This document shows positions 26,961 to 36,913 of a DNA stretch of 64,000 nucleotides, piece after piece (the stretch's first letter is position 1; every line of letters begins with the position of its first letter). A program made the position numbers and the translations under genes. The notes below the pieces were generated by a model, which searched no databases, was not told where the DNA came from, and worked only from the letters and a program-made list of their open reading frames with translations. The DNA is from an uncultured Bacteroidota bacterium. Lineage in GTDB: Bacteria > Bacteroidota > Rhodothermia > Rhodothermales > Salinibacteraceae. The stretch covers positions 62,001-126,000 of the forward strand of contig CAJXLV010000004.1 in assembly GCA_913056185.1 (NCBI GenBank), in the 5' to 3' direction.

Positions 26961-29900
26961 ATGCCCGCCCCCACCCACCGCTCGTCCTCCTACGACGATA
27001 GTGCCGTCCGCGCCCGCATCGGGCCGTGGGCCGAGGAGGGCGTGCCCGATCTCTCCCGCTTCGCGCCCGACACCAACTTCTTCGTCCGCGCCGCCGCCGG
27101 ATCGGGCAAGACCACCGCACTCGTGGCCCGCATGGTGGCGCTCGTTCGCACGGGGGTGCCGCCGGACGACCTGACGGCGATCACCTTTACGCGGAAGGCC
27201 GCCGGGGAGATGAGCACGCGGTTCTACGAAGAACTCCGACGCGCGCAGACGGCCCTCCCCACCGACAGCCCGCAGTGGCGGCGCGTCACCCAGGCGCTCG
27301 ACGATGCGCAGCAGGCCTTCATCGGGACGGTGCACGCCTTCTGCGCCCGCCTGCTGCGCGAGCGGCCCATTGCGGCGAACCTGCCGCCCGACTTTGTGGC
27401 GGGGCTCGACGACCGGGAGGCGCGGGAACTGCGTGAGCGGGCCTGGCGGCAGTACCTGGCGCGGGTCCGCGAGCAGCACCCTGAGCGCATCGAGGCGCTT
27501 GCACGGCTCGACGTTGAGCCCAACGACCTGGAGCAGTACTTCGAGCGGCTGTGCGCGCATCCCGAGCTTGACCCCTACGTCAATGCCCCCGACACCGTCC
27601 CCGATCTCTCCGCGGCGGTGGCGACAGTCCAGGACCGCCTGGACGCCTGGCAGGCCCGCCGCCCCGACGCGGCGCCCGAAGGCCGAGACGATGCGATGCA
27701 GGCCTTCGACACGGCGGACAAGATGCGCACCCATCTGTCCCTCGACGCGCCCGCACAGAAGGCCGCCTTTCTGGAGGTGTTCGCCGAGGTGTCGGACGAG
27801 GAATCGGGCAGCGTTACCCTGAAGTGCTGGCGCGGGCCGCAGACCGATGCGTACGACTGGGCGCGCGACCTGCGCGACGAGCACCTTCCCGCTCTGTTTC
27901 GGGACACCGTGCGCCCGGCCCTCCGGCAGTGGCGCGCCTACGTGCACCGCGAGGTGGTGGCGTTCGTCCGCCCGGCCGTGGCGCACTTCGCCACGCTCCG
28001 CCGCGAGGAGGGACGCCTCACGTTTCACGACCTGCTGGCCTGCACCCGCGACCTGCTGCGCGACCACCCGCGCCTCCGCACCACCCTCCAGCAGCGACAC
28101 CCCCGCCTGCTGGTCGACGAATTCCAGGACACGGACCCCCTGCAGGCCGAGCTGCTGTTCTACCTCACCAGCCAAGATCCCACCGAGACGGAGTGGACCG
28201 CGTGCGAGCCCGAGCCTGGCAGCCTCTTCATCGTGGGCGACGATAAGCAGTCGATCTACCGCTTTCGGCGGGCGGACATGGAGGTCTTTGCATCCGTGGG
28301 GCGCCTCATCGACAAAAGCGGCGGCGAGGCCGTGACCCTCACCAAAAATTTCCGGTCGTGGGACGTGATCTGCGACTGGTGCGACGCGGCGTTCAGCGAT
28401 ATTTTCGACGACCCGGCGCTGCAGGACCTGCAGGCGCCCTACACGCCGTTCGATCCGCAGCGCACGACGGCGGGAGACACGGGGGGCGTGCGGCGACTCG
28501 ACATCGACAAGGTGCGCGGGAACTGGGGACGCGACATTGCCGCGGCGGACGCGGAACAGATTGCGCGCTACATCGACGCGGCGCAGTCCGGCGCCCTGCC
28601 CGCCCGCCAGGACTGTGAGGAGGCGGCCGCCGAGGGAGCCCGCTACTCCGACTTCCTCCTCCTGACGCGCACCAAGACGCGCCTGTCGATCTACGCCGAG
28701 GCCCTGGCCGAGCGCGGCATTCCCTACACCGTGACTGGGAGCGAAGACCTGGGCGAGGCCGAGGAGCTGAAAGCGCTCGTCGATCTGCTGACCTGCGCGC
28801 TCCGCCCGGACGATCCGGTGGCGGGCGTGGCGTACCTGAAAGGACCGCTCGTGGGCGCCAGTGATGATGACCTGTACCGGTTTCGGGAGGCGGGGGGCGT
28901 GTTCGATCAGATGCACGCGCCGCTCGCGCCCGACGTCACGTCTGCCCTCCCGCCCGAGACGCGGCGTCGCTTTGTGGGGGCCTTCGAGCGGCTGCGGACG
29001 GCCCGCACGCGCCTTCGCGAAGAGCGCCCCGGCGTGGCCGTCGAGCGGATTGTCGACACCTTCGGCCTGCTTGCCGGGGCCGCCCATCCGCCCGCTCCCA
29101 CTGAGGGATCGCTCCGGGCCGGGCGGGTGCTCCGCACGATCACGCTCGTCCAGTCGCTGGCGGCGCAGGGGCTGGGCTGGGCCGAGGTCCTGGACGAGTT
29201 GGAGCGCGTGGTGGAGGGGGAGGAGGACGTGGACGGCATGACGCTGGATACGGGAAGGGAGGACGCCGTGCGCGTGATGAACGTGCACCAGGCGAAGGGC
29301 CTGGAGGCGCCCGTCGTGTTTCTGGCCGATCCGTACGCGCGCGGCAGCGGGCCGCCCACGCAGCACCACCTCCGCCGCGACGCGGGCGAGCTGGTGGCGC
29401 CCATCGTGCAGGGCCGCGGCTACCGGGCCACGGTCACGCATCCACCGCTGGGGTGGAACGCCCCCGTGGCGGGCCAGGAGGAGGGGTTTCGGGCGCGGGA
29501 GGAGCGGCACGCGGCGGCCGAGGAGCGACGGCTGCTGTACGTGGCGGCCACCCGGGCGGAAAAGCAACTCGTGGTGTCGACCTATCCCACAAAGCCCACC
29601 GACGGCCCCTGGGCGCCGCTCTATCCGCACCTCGACGCGGCGGACGCGCCGGCCCTGCCGGTTCCTGCGGCCGAGGGAGAGGCGCAGCCTGGGCCCGACG
29701 CCACGGCTCCCGCCCCCGCCCTGGAGGCGCACCGCGACCGCCGCCGCGCACAGGTGGACGCCGCTGCCCGCCCGTCGTACCGCACAGAAACGGTGACGGG
29801 GGCTGCGCCCGAGCCGTCCGCCCCGGCACTCTCCCCCGAGCCCGGACACGACGGATACGGAGAGGCGTTCGGCACGGCGCTCCATGCGCTGCTGGAGCAG

Positions 29901-30359
29901 GTGGTGCAGGCCCGGCACCAGGGCGCCCCGTCCCTGGACGAGGCGACCCTCCGGGCGGCCCTCGCGCAGCAGGGAGCCGACCCGTCCACCACCGCCGTCT
30001 CCCGACTGGACCAGATGATTCAGCGATTTTTGGGCAGTCCTCTGTGGAGAGAGGTCCAGTCCGCCGACGCGGTCTTCACCGAATACCCGCTGGCGCACGT
30101 CGACCGAGGCGCCTCCCCGGCTTGTCTTTCTCGGGGCGTCGCCGACCTCGTCTATCGAGGGGCGGCGGGATGGGGCGTGATCGACTACAAGAGCGACCGC
30201 TGCACGCCGCCCCTCCCGTCCCACCTGCCGTCCACCCATCCGTACGCACAGCAGGTGCAGACGTACGTCCGGGGGCTGCGTGCCGCCATGGAAGCCCCGC
30301 TTCACCGCGCCGGCGTGTGGTTCGCGGACGCCGGAACCCTCGTGTCCATTCCAACGTGA
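26961..30359 (+). CDS. AddA-like UvrD/Rep helicase-nuclease
   Basis: This 1132-residue superfamily 1A helicase with a C-terminal nuclease is the likely partner of the upstream AddB-like protein in recombinational repair. Walker A AAAGSGKTTALVARM is near residue 44, motif Ia TFTRKAAGEM follows, Walker B LLVDEFQDTDPLQ is near 384, motif III GDDKQSIYRFRRAD near 428, motif V VMNVHQAKGLEAPVVF near 775 and motif VI YVAATRAEKQL near 860. The PD-(D/E)XK nuclease is at the C-terminus, with VIDYKSDR near 1074. ATG at 26961 is chosen over the upstream TTG. The pair forms an apparent two-gene operon. Confidence 0.92.
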   Translation: MPAPTHRSSSYDDSAVRARIGPWAEEGVPDLSRFAPDTNFFVRAAAGSGKTTALVARMVALVRTGVPPDDLTAITFTRKAAGEMSTRFYEELRRAQTALPTDSPQWRRVTQALDDAQQAFIGTVHAFCARLLRERPIAANLPPDFVAGLDDREARELRERAWRQYLARVREQHPERIEALARLDVEPNDLEQYFERLCAHPELDPYVNAPDTVPDLSAAVATVQDRLDAWQARRPDAAPEGRDDAMQAFDTADKMRTHLSLDAPAQKAAFLEVFAEVSDEESGSVTLKCWRGPQTDAYDWARDLRDEHLPALFRDTVRPALRQWRAYVHREVVAFVRPAVAHFATLRREEGRLTFHDLLACTRDLLRDHPRLRTTLQQRHPRLLVDEFQDTDPLQAELLFYLTSQDPTETEWTACEPEPGSLFIVGDDKQSIYRFRRADMEVFASVGRLIDKSGGEAVTLTKNFRSWDVICDWCDAAFSDIFDDPALQDLQAPYTPFDPQRTTAGDTGGVRRLDIDKVRGNWGRDIAAADAEQIARYIDAAQSGALPARQDCEEAAAEGARYSDFLLLTRTKTRLSIYAEALAERGIPYTVTGSEDLGEAEELKALVDLLTCALRPDDPVAGVAYLKGPLVGASDDDLYRFREAGGVFDQMHAPLAPDVTSALPPETRRRFVGAFERLRTARTRLREERPGVAVERIVDTFGLLAGAAHPPAPTEGSLRAGRVLRTITLVQSLAAQGLGWAEVLDELERVVEGEEDVDGMTLDTGREDAVRVMNVHQAKGLEAPVVFLADPYARGSGPPTQHHLRRDAGELVAPIVQGRGYRATVTHPPLGWNAPVAGQEEGFRAREERHAAAEERRLLYVAATRAEKQLVVSTYPTKPTDGPWAPLYPHLDAADAPALPVPAAEGEAQPGPDATAPAPALEAHRDRRRAQVDAAARPSYRTETVTGAAPEPSAPALSPEPGHDGYGEAFGTALHALLEQVVQARHQGAPSLDEATLRAALAQQGADPSTTAVSRLDQMIQRFLGSPLWREVQSADAVFTEYPLAHVDRGASPACLSRGVADLVYRGAAGWGVIDYKSDRCTPPLPSHLPSTHPYAQQVQTYVRGLRAAMEAPLHRAGVWFADAGTLVSIPT

Positions 30360-30416
30360 CCGGGAAGCCCTCCCCCTCCCCCGTGTTGTCATCCCTCCCC
30401 GGTTTCGTCCAGGTTC

Positions 30417-33400
30417 ATGCGTGCGCTTCTGGTGTTGTTCGTGCTTGGAACGCTCCTGTGCGGAAAAATCGCTGGGGCGTCCCCCGAACGTTCTGTGAGC
30501 CGCTCCGCCGCGCCTTTGTCGCCCTCCGGCGTGCGCGCTGTGCCGACTGCCGCGGAGGCGCCTCCGGACAGCGCCGTGCCGCCCCTGTCGTACGCCCGTC
30601 GTCATTGGACGGTGGAGGAGGGGCTTCCCGTCAACAGCATCCGCGGTCTCACCCAGGGGCCGCAGGGCTACCTCTGGATGGCCACCACCGATGGCCTGGT
30701 TCGGTTCGACGGCGTCGACTTTTCCGTCTACCGCACCGACCAGTACGACGGCCTGCCGAGCAACCGCCTCAGCCGGGTGGTCGCGGGGCCGGACAGCACA
30801 CTGTGGATGTTGACGGGCAGTGCGCGGCTCATCCGCTTTCGGATCAACGCCGGCACCTTTGCTGCCGATACGCTCCCCGAGCCGCTCGCCTCGCGAAAGG
30901 TGACGCAGCTGAACTGTGGCCCCGACAGCACCTTGTGGATTAGCACCGAGCAGGGGGCCCTGGCCTGGCGCAACCGCGCAGTGCGGACGGTGCTGGGCGC
31001 AGACGACTCCCTGCACGTCTGGCGCACGATCGAAGCCCGCGACGGCACGGTCTGGCTCGCCACCAAGCGGGGCCTGTGGCGCACGCGCCGGGCCGATGTT
31101 TCTTCGTCGGGCGCGGCGTCGCCCTCGCTGCGGCGGGTCGCGCCCCAACAAATCCGCTACGCGTACGATGTGCACCAGGGCCCCTCCGGCACCCTCTGGG
31201 TCAGCAGCCGACGCGGCCTTTTTGCCCTGCGCGACGGACGGGTGGACCGCCTCTCCCCCGACCACTGCCCCCCCACGGCCACGTGTGTGTTGGAGCGCGG
31301 CCCCCCGCACACACTCGTCATGCGGGCCGACTCCGCCGGGACGCTCTGGCTGCGCGACAGCGACGGCCACTACCACGCCTACCGTGAGGGGCGCCTCCAG
31401 ACGATCGCCCGCGGGGACCTCTCCATCGGGGCGCCGCTCTTGCAGTACGGCCCCGACGGTGCCCGCTGGCGCACCACGGGGAAACACCTCTATCGCAACG
31501 GGCGCCGCGTCTTTTCGGTGGACACGGTCATCAACGCACTCACCATCGACCGCCAGGGCAATGTCTGGGTGGGCACGTACCGCGACGGCCTCTACCGCCT
31601 TCGCCCCTCCCCGGCGGTGACGTACGGCGTGCCTGAGGGGCTGCGCTCCGACAACGCCTACGCCGTTCACGTCCCCCCGTCCGCCCCCGAAACCGTGTGG
31701 GTGGGGACCCTTCGTGGAGGGCTGGCCCGCATCAACTGGTCGATGGGGCGGGTGGATGCCTCGCCCCTCCCAACGCCTGTGCGGCCATCGGTCGTGTGGA
31801 CGGTCTGGCAAGAGCCGTCGGGGCGCTTGTGGGTGGGCGGGGAAGGCCTTCGCTACGTGGAGGATGGACGCTTGCGGACGGACGGGCTGCCGGAGGCGCT
31901 CTACGACGGGCCACCGACAGGGCCGCCGCGGGGCGGGCCGGCCAAGCGCGTGCGCGTCTTTTACGAGGACGCAGCAGGAGGACTGTGGGTGGGCTCGCAG
32001 GCGGGGCTCTACCGGCGCGCCCCGTCCGGCACCTGGCGGCGGTTTGGGCCGGAGCACGGCGGGCCCGCATCGCTGGTGCGCGTCATTGAACAGGATCGGC
32101 GCGGCGCGCTGTGGATGGGGACGAAGGGGGAGGGCCTCTTCCGGTACCGCCACGGCACGTTTGAGCAACTCACTGCGGCGGACGGTCTCTCCAGCAACTT
32201 CGTCCGTGCCATCCATGTGGGCCGTGACGGGGCGCTGTGGGTGGGCACGGAAGGGGAGGGGCTTTGCCGCATCGATCGCCGCGGCACGCCGTCGCTGAGC
32301 GACGATCGGATCGAGTGCCTGGCGGAAGAAGAGGGGCTGTTCGACGATGTGATTCACACCATCCTCCCAGATGGGCACGGGCGCTTCTGGATGAGCACCA
32401 ACCGGGGCATTTTTTGGGTGGAGCGGACCCAGCTCGTGGCGGCGGTCGAGGGGCGCATCGAGGCGGTGGACAGCCGCGGCTACACAGAAGAGGACGGCCT
32501 GCGCAACCGCGAGGCCAACGGCGGCGGGCAGCCCGCGGCTACACGCACCCCCGACGGCCGCCTTTGGTTTGCGACCCAGGGCGGGGTGGTCGTCTTTGAT
32601 CCCAGTCGGCTGGACCGCGACCTTGGGCCGCCCCCGGTGGCCATTGAGCACCTGGCCGTGGACGACTCTACGCTCCGCACGCCGGGCCCCTCCGGTCAGA
32701 CCCTTCGCCTGACGCCGGAGCAGCGCACCTTCACGATCAAGTACACCGGCCTCAATCTGCGGGAGCCCTCCGCAACCACCTTCCGGTACCGCCTGCGAGG
32801 ATTTGAGTCGTGGCGCACCGTGGAAAACCAGCGGCGGGCCTACTACACCGATGTCGCCCCTGGCACGTACGCCTTTGAGGTGCAGGCCGCCACCGACGAG
32901 GGCACCTGGACCGCCACGCCCGCCCGGCTGTCGATTACGGTGGCTCCGCACTGGTGGGAAACCACCTGGTTCTGGGGACTGAGCGGCCTGGCGCTGGTCG
33001 CATTGGGCGGGGCGGCGTATCGGTGGCGCGTGCGTAGCCTCGAGGCCCAGCGCGAAGCCCTGGAGGCCACCATCGACGAGCGGACTGAAGAAATCCGCCG
33101 CCAGCGCGACCGGATTGAGGCCCAGGCCGAATCGCTGCGCGAGCTCGACGCGGCCAAAAGCCGCTTCTTCGCCAATGTCAGCCACGAGTTTCGGACGCCG
33201 CTCACGCTCATCCTGGGGCCGGTGCGCGACCTCCGGGCGCAACTGCCCGATCGGTGGGCTGCGCCCCTCGATCTGGTGGAGCGCAATGCGCAGCAGCTTC
33301 ATGACTTGGTAGAGCGCCTCCTCGGCATCGCCCGCATGGACGCGGGCACCTACCGGCTCCAGGTCCGGCCCGTGGCCCTCGACGACGCTGTCCCGCGCAT

Positions 33401-34811
33401 CGCCGAGCGCTTCCACCCGCTCGCTGAACGCCGAGGCCTCACGCTGAGCATCGACACGACCCCCCCGCCCGATAATGCGGCACCGGTGCACGCCGACCCC
33501 GAAGCGCTCGATCACATTGTGGGCAATTTGCTGTCCAACGCCCTCAAATTCACACCGACTGATGGGCGCGTGACGGTGCGGGTGAGACATACGACCGACG
33601 CGGCCGAGATTGTGGTCGCCGATACGGGCCGAGGCATTCCGCCCAGCAAGCACGAGTCCATCTTTGAACGCTTTACGCAGAGCAGCGACGACGACGCGGA
33701 CGCCGGCGGGGTGGGCATTGGCCTGGCGTTTGTGAAGGACCTGGTTGACCTCCACGGCGGCCGCGTCTCGGTCGACAGTGCGCCGGGCGAAGGCGCTACG
33801 TTTACGGTGCGGCTGCCCCGCGGCGCAGCGCATCTGCCTGACGAGCACCGCGCCCCCGAGTCGGCGTCTTCTACCGACGCGCCGGAGAAGCCCCCACCCG
33901 GAACTGCTCTGCCGGTCCCGGAGACGACTGCCGCCCGGCCGTCATCAGAACCCGCCGCCGACGCGCCCCCGGACGACCAGACGACGGTGCTGGTGGTGGA
34001 CGACAATCCCGACCTCCGCACCTACGTGCGCTCCGTGCTTACCCCCACCTTCCGAGTCCTCGAAGCCTCCAACGGTTGCGAAGGGGCGGTCCGGGCGACG
34101 GATGAACAGCCGGACTGCATCCTCGCCGACGAGATGATGCCCAAGATGCGAGGCACCGACATGGTGCGCCAGCTGCGCGCCAATCGGGCCACCGACTACA
34201 TTCCCATCATTATCCTCACGGCCCGCGCCGATACGGAGGAAGAAGTGGAGGGCCTCACGGCAGGGGCCGACGATTACCTGACGAAGCCGTTCGATCCGGA
34301 CGTGCTGCGCGCTCGCATCTTTGGACAGATCGAGCGCCGCCGCCAACTGCGCCGTCGCCTGCGGGCTGAACTCAAGCAGCAGGAGGCCTCCCCCAATGCC
34401 GCGTCTTCCACCCCCACCGAGCCTCCCACGGGTAGTGCACCGACCCTCAACGTTCCCACCCTCGGGGAAGGCACTGGCTCGTCTGATGAGCCGGAGTTCG
34501 TCCACACCGTGCGGCAGACCGTGGAACAACACCTGTCCGATCCCGACTTCACGGTCCAAGAGCTGGCCCGCGAGGTGGCTGTCAGCCGCTCCACCCTCTA
34601 CCGGCGTCTCAAGTCGGAGACTGGGCAAACGCCCTCGGCGTTCATCCGGCAGGTGCGCCTTGAATACGGCGCCCGGCTGCTGAAGGAGGGCACGGGCACG
34701 GTGAGCGAAGTGGCGTACGCTGTCGGCTTCAACAGCCTCACGTACTTCGGGGAAAGTTTCCGGAAGCACGTAGGTGTGCCTCCGTCCGAATACGCCGAAA
34801 AAGAGACGTAG
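30417..34811 (+). CDS. Hybrid two-component system regulator (propeller sensor-kinase-receiver-AraC HTH)
   Basis: This 1464-residue one-protein signalling system is of the HTCS type typical of Bacteroidota. A signal peptide (residues 1-20) is followed by two-component-regulator propeller repeats of W-x-G/T-x-x-G type (about 55-700) and a Y_Y_Y domain (about 775-840). One membrane helix lies at 850-870. The kinase has H-box FFANVSHEFRTPLTLILG (His near 922) and HATPase motifs VADTGRGIPP and GGVGIGLAFVKDLV. The receiver begins VLVVDDNPDLRT, with phospho-Asp near 1238 in CILADEMMPKM and Lys in YLTKPFD. The C-terminal AraC helix-turn-helix spans about 1375-1460. HTCS proteins often control the adjacent locus, which here is the T6SS starting at 35049. 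Confidence 0.93.
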   Translation: MRALLVLFVLGTLLCGKIAGASPERSVSRSAAPLSPSGVRAVPTAAEAPPDSAVPPLSYARRHWTVEEGLPVNSIRGLTQGPQGYLWMATTDGLVRFDGVDFSVYRTDQYDGLPSNRLSRVVAGPDSTLWMLTGSARLIRFRINAGTFAADTLPEPLASRKVTQLNCGPDSTLWISTEQGALAWRNRAVRTVLGADDSLHVWRTIEARDGTVWLATKRGLWRTRRADVSSSGAASPSLRRVAPQQIRYAYDVHQGPSGTLWVSSRRGLFALRDGRVDRLSPDHCPPTATCVLERGPPHTLVMRADSAGTLWLRDSDGHYHAYREGRLQTIARGDLSIGAPLLQYGPDGARWRTTGKHLYRNGRRVFSVDTVINALTIDRQGNVWVGTYRDGLYRLRPSPAVTYGVPEGLRSDNAYAVHVPPSAPETVWVGTLRGGLARINWSMGRVDASPLPTPVRPSVVWTVWQEPSGRLWVGGEGLRYVEDGRLRTDGLPEALYDGPPTGPPRGGPAKRVRVFYEDAAGGLWVGSQAGLYRRAPSGTWRRFGPEHGGPASLVRVIEQDRRGALWMGTKGEGLFRYRHGTFEQLTAADGLSSNFVRAIHVGRDGALWVGTEGEGLCRIDRRGTPSLSDDRIECLAEEEGLFDDVIHTILPDGHGRFWMSTNRGIFWVERTQLVAAVEGRIEAVDSRGYTEEDGLRNREANGGGQPAATRTPDGRLWFATQGGVVVFDPSRLDRDLGPPPVAIEHLAVDDSTLRTPGPSGQTLRLTPEQRTFTIKYTGLNLREPSATTFRYRLRGFESWRTVENQRRAYYTDVAPGTYAFEVQAATDEGTWTATPARLSITVAPHWWETTWFWGLSGLALVALGGAAYRWRVRSLEAQREALEATIDERTEEIRRQRDRIEAQAESLRELDAAKSRFFANVSHEFRTPLTLILGPVRDLRAQLPDRWAAPLDLVERNAQQLHDLVERLLGIARMDAGTYRLQVRPVALDDAVPRIAERFHPLAERRGLTLSIDTTPPPDNAAPVHADPEALDHIVGNLLSNALKFTPTDGRVTVRVRHTTDAAEIVVADTGRGIPPSKHESIFERFTQSSDDDADAGGVGIGLAFVKDLVDLHGGRVSVDSAPGEGATFTVRLPRGAAHLPDEHRAPESASSTDAPEKPPPGTALPVPETTAARPSSEPAADAPPDDQTTVLVVDDNPDLRTYVRSVLTPTFRVLEASNGCEGAVRATDEQPDCILADEMMPKMRGTDMVRQLRANRATDYIPIIILTARADTEEEVEGLTAGADDYLTKPFDPDVLRARIFGQIERRRQLRRRLRAELKQQEASPNAASSTPTEPPTGSAPTLNVPTLGEGTGSSDEPEFVHTVRQTVEQHLSDPDFTVQELAREVAVSRSTLYRRLKSETGQTPSAFIRQVRLEYGARLLKEGTGTVSEVAYAVGFNSLTYFGESFRKHVGVPPSEYAEKET

Positions 34812-34899
34812 GGGCGGCGGCGTTCCGAAGACGGTGGAGTCCACGATTTTGGGCCAAACCCGCTTCGAAGAGACATTTATCTCGTTTCTGACCCGACTG

Positions 34900-34953
34900 C
34901 AACATGAGTTGGAGGGTTTGCAACATGAGTTGGAGGGTTTGCAACATACGTTG
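34900..34953. promoter_or_regulatory. Three tandem CAAC-N4-GTTG dyads at 21-bp spacing (candidate operator array)
   Basis: CAACATGAGTTG (34900-34911), CAACATGAGTTG (34921-34932) and CAACATACGTTG (34942-34953) are each dyads CAAC-N4-GTTG. Their starts are exactly 21 bases apart, two helical turns, with an identical spacer GAGGGTTTG between them. They sit about 95-150 bases upstream of the first T6SS gene and downstream of the HTCS stop. Same-face binding by a cooperative regulator is the natural reading; the identity of the regulator is unknown. Confidence 0.55.
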
Positions 34954-35048
34954 TAGCACTTCTACGGGTCGTTCGATAAATTGCGGGTCGAATTGTGAAC
35001 GTGCCGTGACGCTCCGGCACACCGGTCCCCTTCATTGACGTTTCTCGC

Positions 35049-35504
35049 GTGTTCGTGAGCCGCCTTCTCCCTGCGGTGGTGGTACTGCTTGCCGTCATCT
35101 TCGGGGCGGGCTGTAGCGCGGCGCCGTACTACCAGCACCCGGTCGAGCTGAGCGTGCAGGTCACCGATGCGGCCAATCGAGACATGCCCGTCGCGGTGGA
35201 GGTCGTCTACGTGTACGACCCGGCGCTGACCGACACGCTCGCGGGCCTGTCCGCCACCCAGTGGTTTCGGCGACGTCCGGAGCTGGCGTGGCGGCACCCG
35301 AATGGCTTTGAACGGTGGCGCTGGGAGTGGGCCCCGGGCCAGTCGGTGCCTCCGAAGCAGCTCCCGACGGTGTTCTTTACGCGGGCGGTGTTCGTATACG
35401 CGGGGTATCAGTCCCCAGGGATCCATCGGGCTCGGGTGCCCCCCTTCCGCCCCTTCAAGCTTGAACTCAACCAGACGAACTTTCAGGCCCGAGCAGCCCC
35501 GTAG
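35049..35504 (+). CDS. tssJ: TssJ-like T6SS outer-membrane lipoprotein
   Basis: This 151-residue lipoprotein has a signal sequence with the lipobox GAGCSAA (Cys near residue 22). After it comes a compact beta-rich domain beginning HPVELSVQVTDAANRDMPV, which fits the TssJ layout: first strand, Asn/Asp turn, Pro-Val, then a strand with Tyr. TssJ anchors the TssJLM membrane complex to the outer membrane. Sequence identity to classical TssJ looks low, so the call rests on size, lipobox, strand pattern and its position immediately before tssK. The start is GTG at 35049. It is the first gene of the T6SS run. Confidence 0.65.
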   Translation: MFVSRLLPAVVVLLAVIFGAGCSAAPYYQHPVELSVQVTDAANRDMPVAVEVVYVYDPALTDTLAGLSATQWFRRRPELAWRHPNGFERWRWEWAPGQSVPPKQLPTVFFTRAVFVYAGYQSPGIHRARVPPFRPFKLELNQTNFQARAAP

Positions 35505-35569
35505 CACTGCAGAAAGCGGTGGCGGATGGTGCATTCTCGTCCACGCGTCCCCCGAATTTGAACCAACAC

Positions 35570-36913
35570 ATGAGCCAGTCGGCCGACGACATTCCCGCCG
35601 CCATCGAGTGGCACGAGGGCATGATGCTCGTCCCCCAGCACTTCCAGGTGAACGATCGGCGCCAGGAGCAGCTGCAGGCCTTTCATGCGCATCAGCTGCA
35701 ACCATACTACTGGGGAGTGCGCACGCTCTCCTTCGACGAAGTGCTCCTGGTCGAAGGGCAGTGCCGGGTGGTCTCATTTGAGGCGGTGATGCCCGACGGC
35801 ACACCGGTAGCGCACACGGCGGGCGAAAGGGGCGATCTCGAGGTGTCCCTTGCGGAGCACGAGGAGGAAGCGCGGGTGTCTCCCCTCACGATTCACGTTG
35901 CCCTCCCGGTACCGGCCGAGGGAGGAGGTAGCGATACGCCTGACCGGTACACCTCCGCCGATGGCCCCCGGGTGACGGACCAGGTGACGGGCGACCGCTC
36001 CGTGCGCATTCCCCGACGCGTGCCCCGCCTGCGCCTGCTCGTGGCGGAGACACCGCCCAGCCAGTATACGAGCCTGCCGATTGCCCGCGTCGAATATTCG
36101 GATGATGGATTTTCGCTCGTTGACTACGAACCGCCGCGCCTCGATGTGCCCCCCGACTCAGAAATTGGAGGCCTCTGCAAGTCGATGCTGGCGCAGGTGC
36201 GTAAGAAGGCCGGCTCGCTGGCTGACCGCATCCAGTCCTCCGCCGTCGAGACCGGATCCGCCCAGGAGCTTGCAGAGAAGCGCAAGGTGCAGGCCCTGGT
36301 GTCGGCGGTGCCCGCCGCGGAGGCCCAACTCCGGAGCGGGGAGGTGCACCCCTTTCGGCTGTACCAAACGCTCTGCCGCATGGCCGGTGACGTGGCCGGC
36401 CTGACGGAGCGGATGGTGCCGCCCCTGTTTTCGGCCTACGACCACGCTGACCTTCGCGCGAGCTATGCGGAGGTAACCTCTTACATCGGGCGGGCCCTCT
36501 CGGAAGGCGTGCAGGAAGCGTATGCCCCGGTGCCGTTTCGGAAAACGGACGCCGGGTTTGCACTCTCCATCAAAGAGGACTGGCTCGATACGGATCTGGT
36601 GCTTGGCATTCGGGGCCGTCCGGGGCAGGAAGCGGACGCCCTGCGCCGCTGGGGGGAGCAGTGCCTCATTGGGGCTGTGGATCAGATCGCCTCAATGCGC
36701 GAGCGGCGCATTTTGGGGGTTGAGCGAATCGCCATCGAACGGGCAGGCGACCTTGTGCCCACACGGGGGATGGTGCTCTTTCGCCTCGATACGACATCGA
36801 CGTTTATCGAGGCTGGGACAGACCTGGTGGTGCGCCGGGGCGAAGAGCGGGCGGAGGACGAGCACCCTCTCGAACTTATCTTGTTTGTAGAAGACAATTC
36901 CACTGGTGAGTAG
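35570..36913 (+). CDS. tssK: T6SS baseplate subunit TssK
   Basis: TssK links the T6SS baseplate to the TssL/TssM membrane complex. The 447-residue protein has the family N-terminus AIEWHEGMMLVPQHFQ (residues 9-24), corresponding to the W.eG.fl.PqHFQ motif of TssK/ImpJ/VasE. An acidic insertion with GGGSDTPDRYTS lies near 120. The C-terminal globular domain ends in LFVEDNSTGE. ATG at 35570 (MSQSADDIPAAI) is preferred over the upstream in-frame start because the family motif follows directly. The stop overlaps the tssL start by 8 bases, indicating coupled translation. Confidence 0.93.
   Translation: MSQSADDIPAAIEWHEGMMLVPQHFQVNDRRQEQLQAFHAHQLQPYYWGVRTLSFDEVLLVEGQCRVVSFEAVMPDGTPVAHTAGERGDLEVSLAEHEEEARVSPLTIHVALPVPAEGGGSDTPDRYTSADGPRVTDQVTGDRSVRIPRRVPRLRLLVAETPPSQYTSLPIARVEYSDDGFSLVDYEPPRLDVPPDSEIGGLCKSMLAQVRKKAGSLADRIQSSAVETGSAQELAEKRKVQALVSAVPAAEAQLRSGEVHPFRLYQTLCRMAGDVAGLTERMVPPLFSAYDHADLRASYAEVTSYIGRALSEGVQEAYAPVPFRKTDAGFALSIKEDWLDTDLVLGIRGRPGQEADALRRWGEQCLIGAVDQIASMRERRILGVERIAIERAGDLVPTRGMVLFRLDTTSTFIEAGTDLVVRRGEERAEDEHPLELILFVEDNSTGE

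Noticed and set aside
26544-33848. A 2434-codon minus-strand open frame opposite addA and the HTCS gene
   Set aside because: It lies entirely antisense to two well-recognised genes and its translation is Arg/Gly/His-rich with no motifs, typical of GC-rich mirror frames.
34900-34953. CRISPR-like array upstream of tssJ
   Set aside because: The repeats are 12 bp with an identical 9-bp spacer and no variable spacers or cas genes, so this is an operator-like or tandem repeat.
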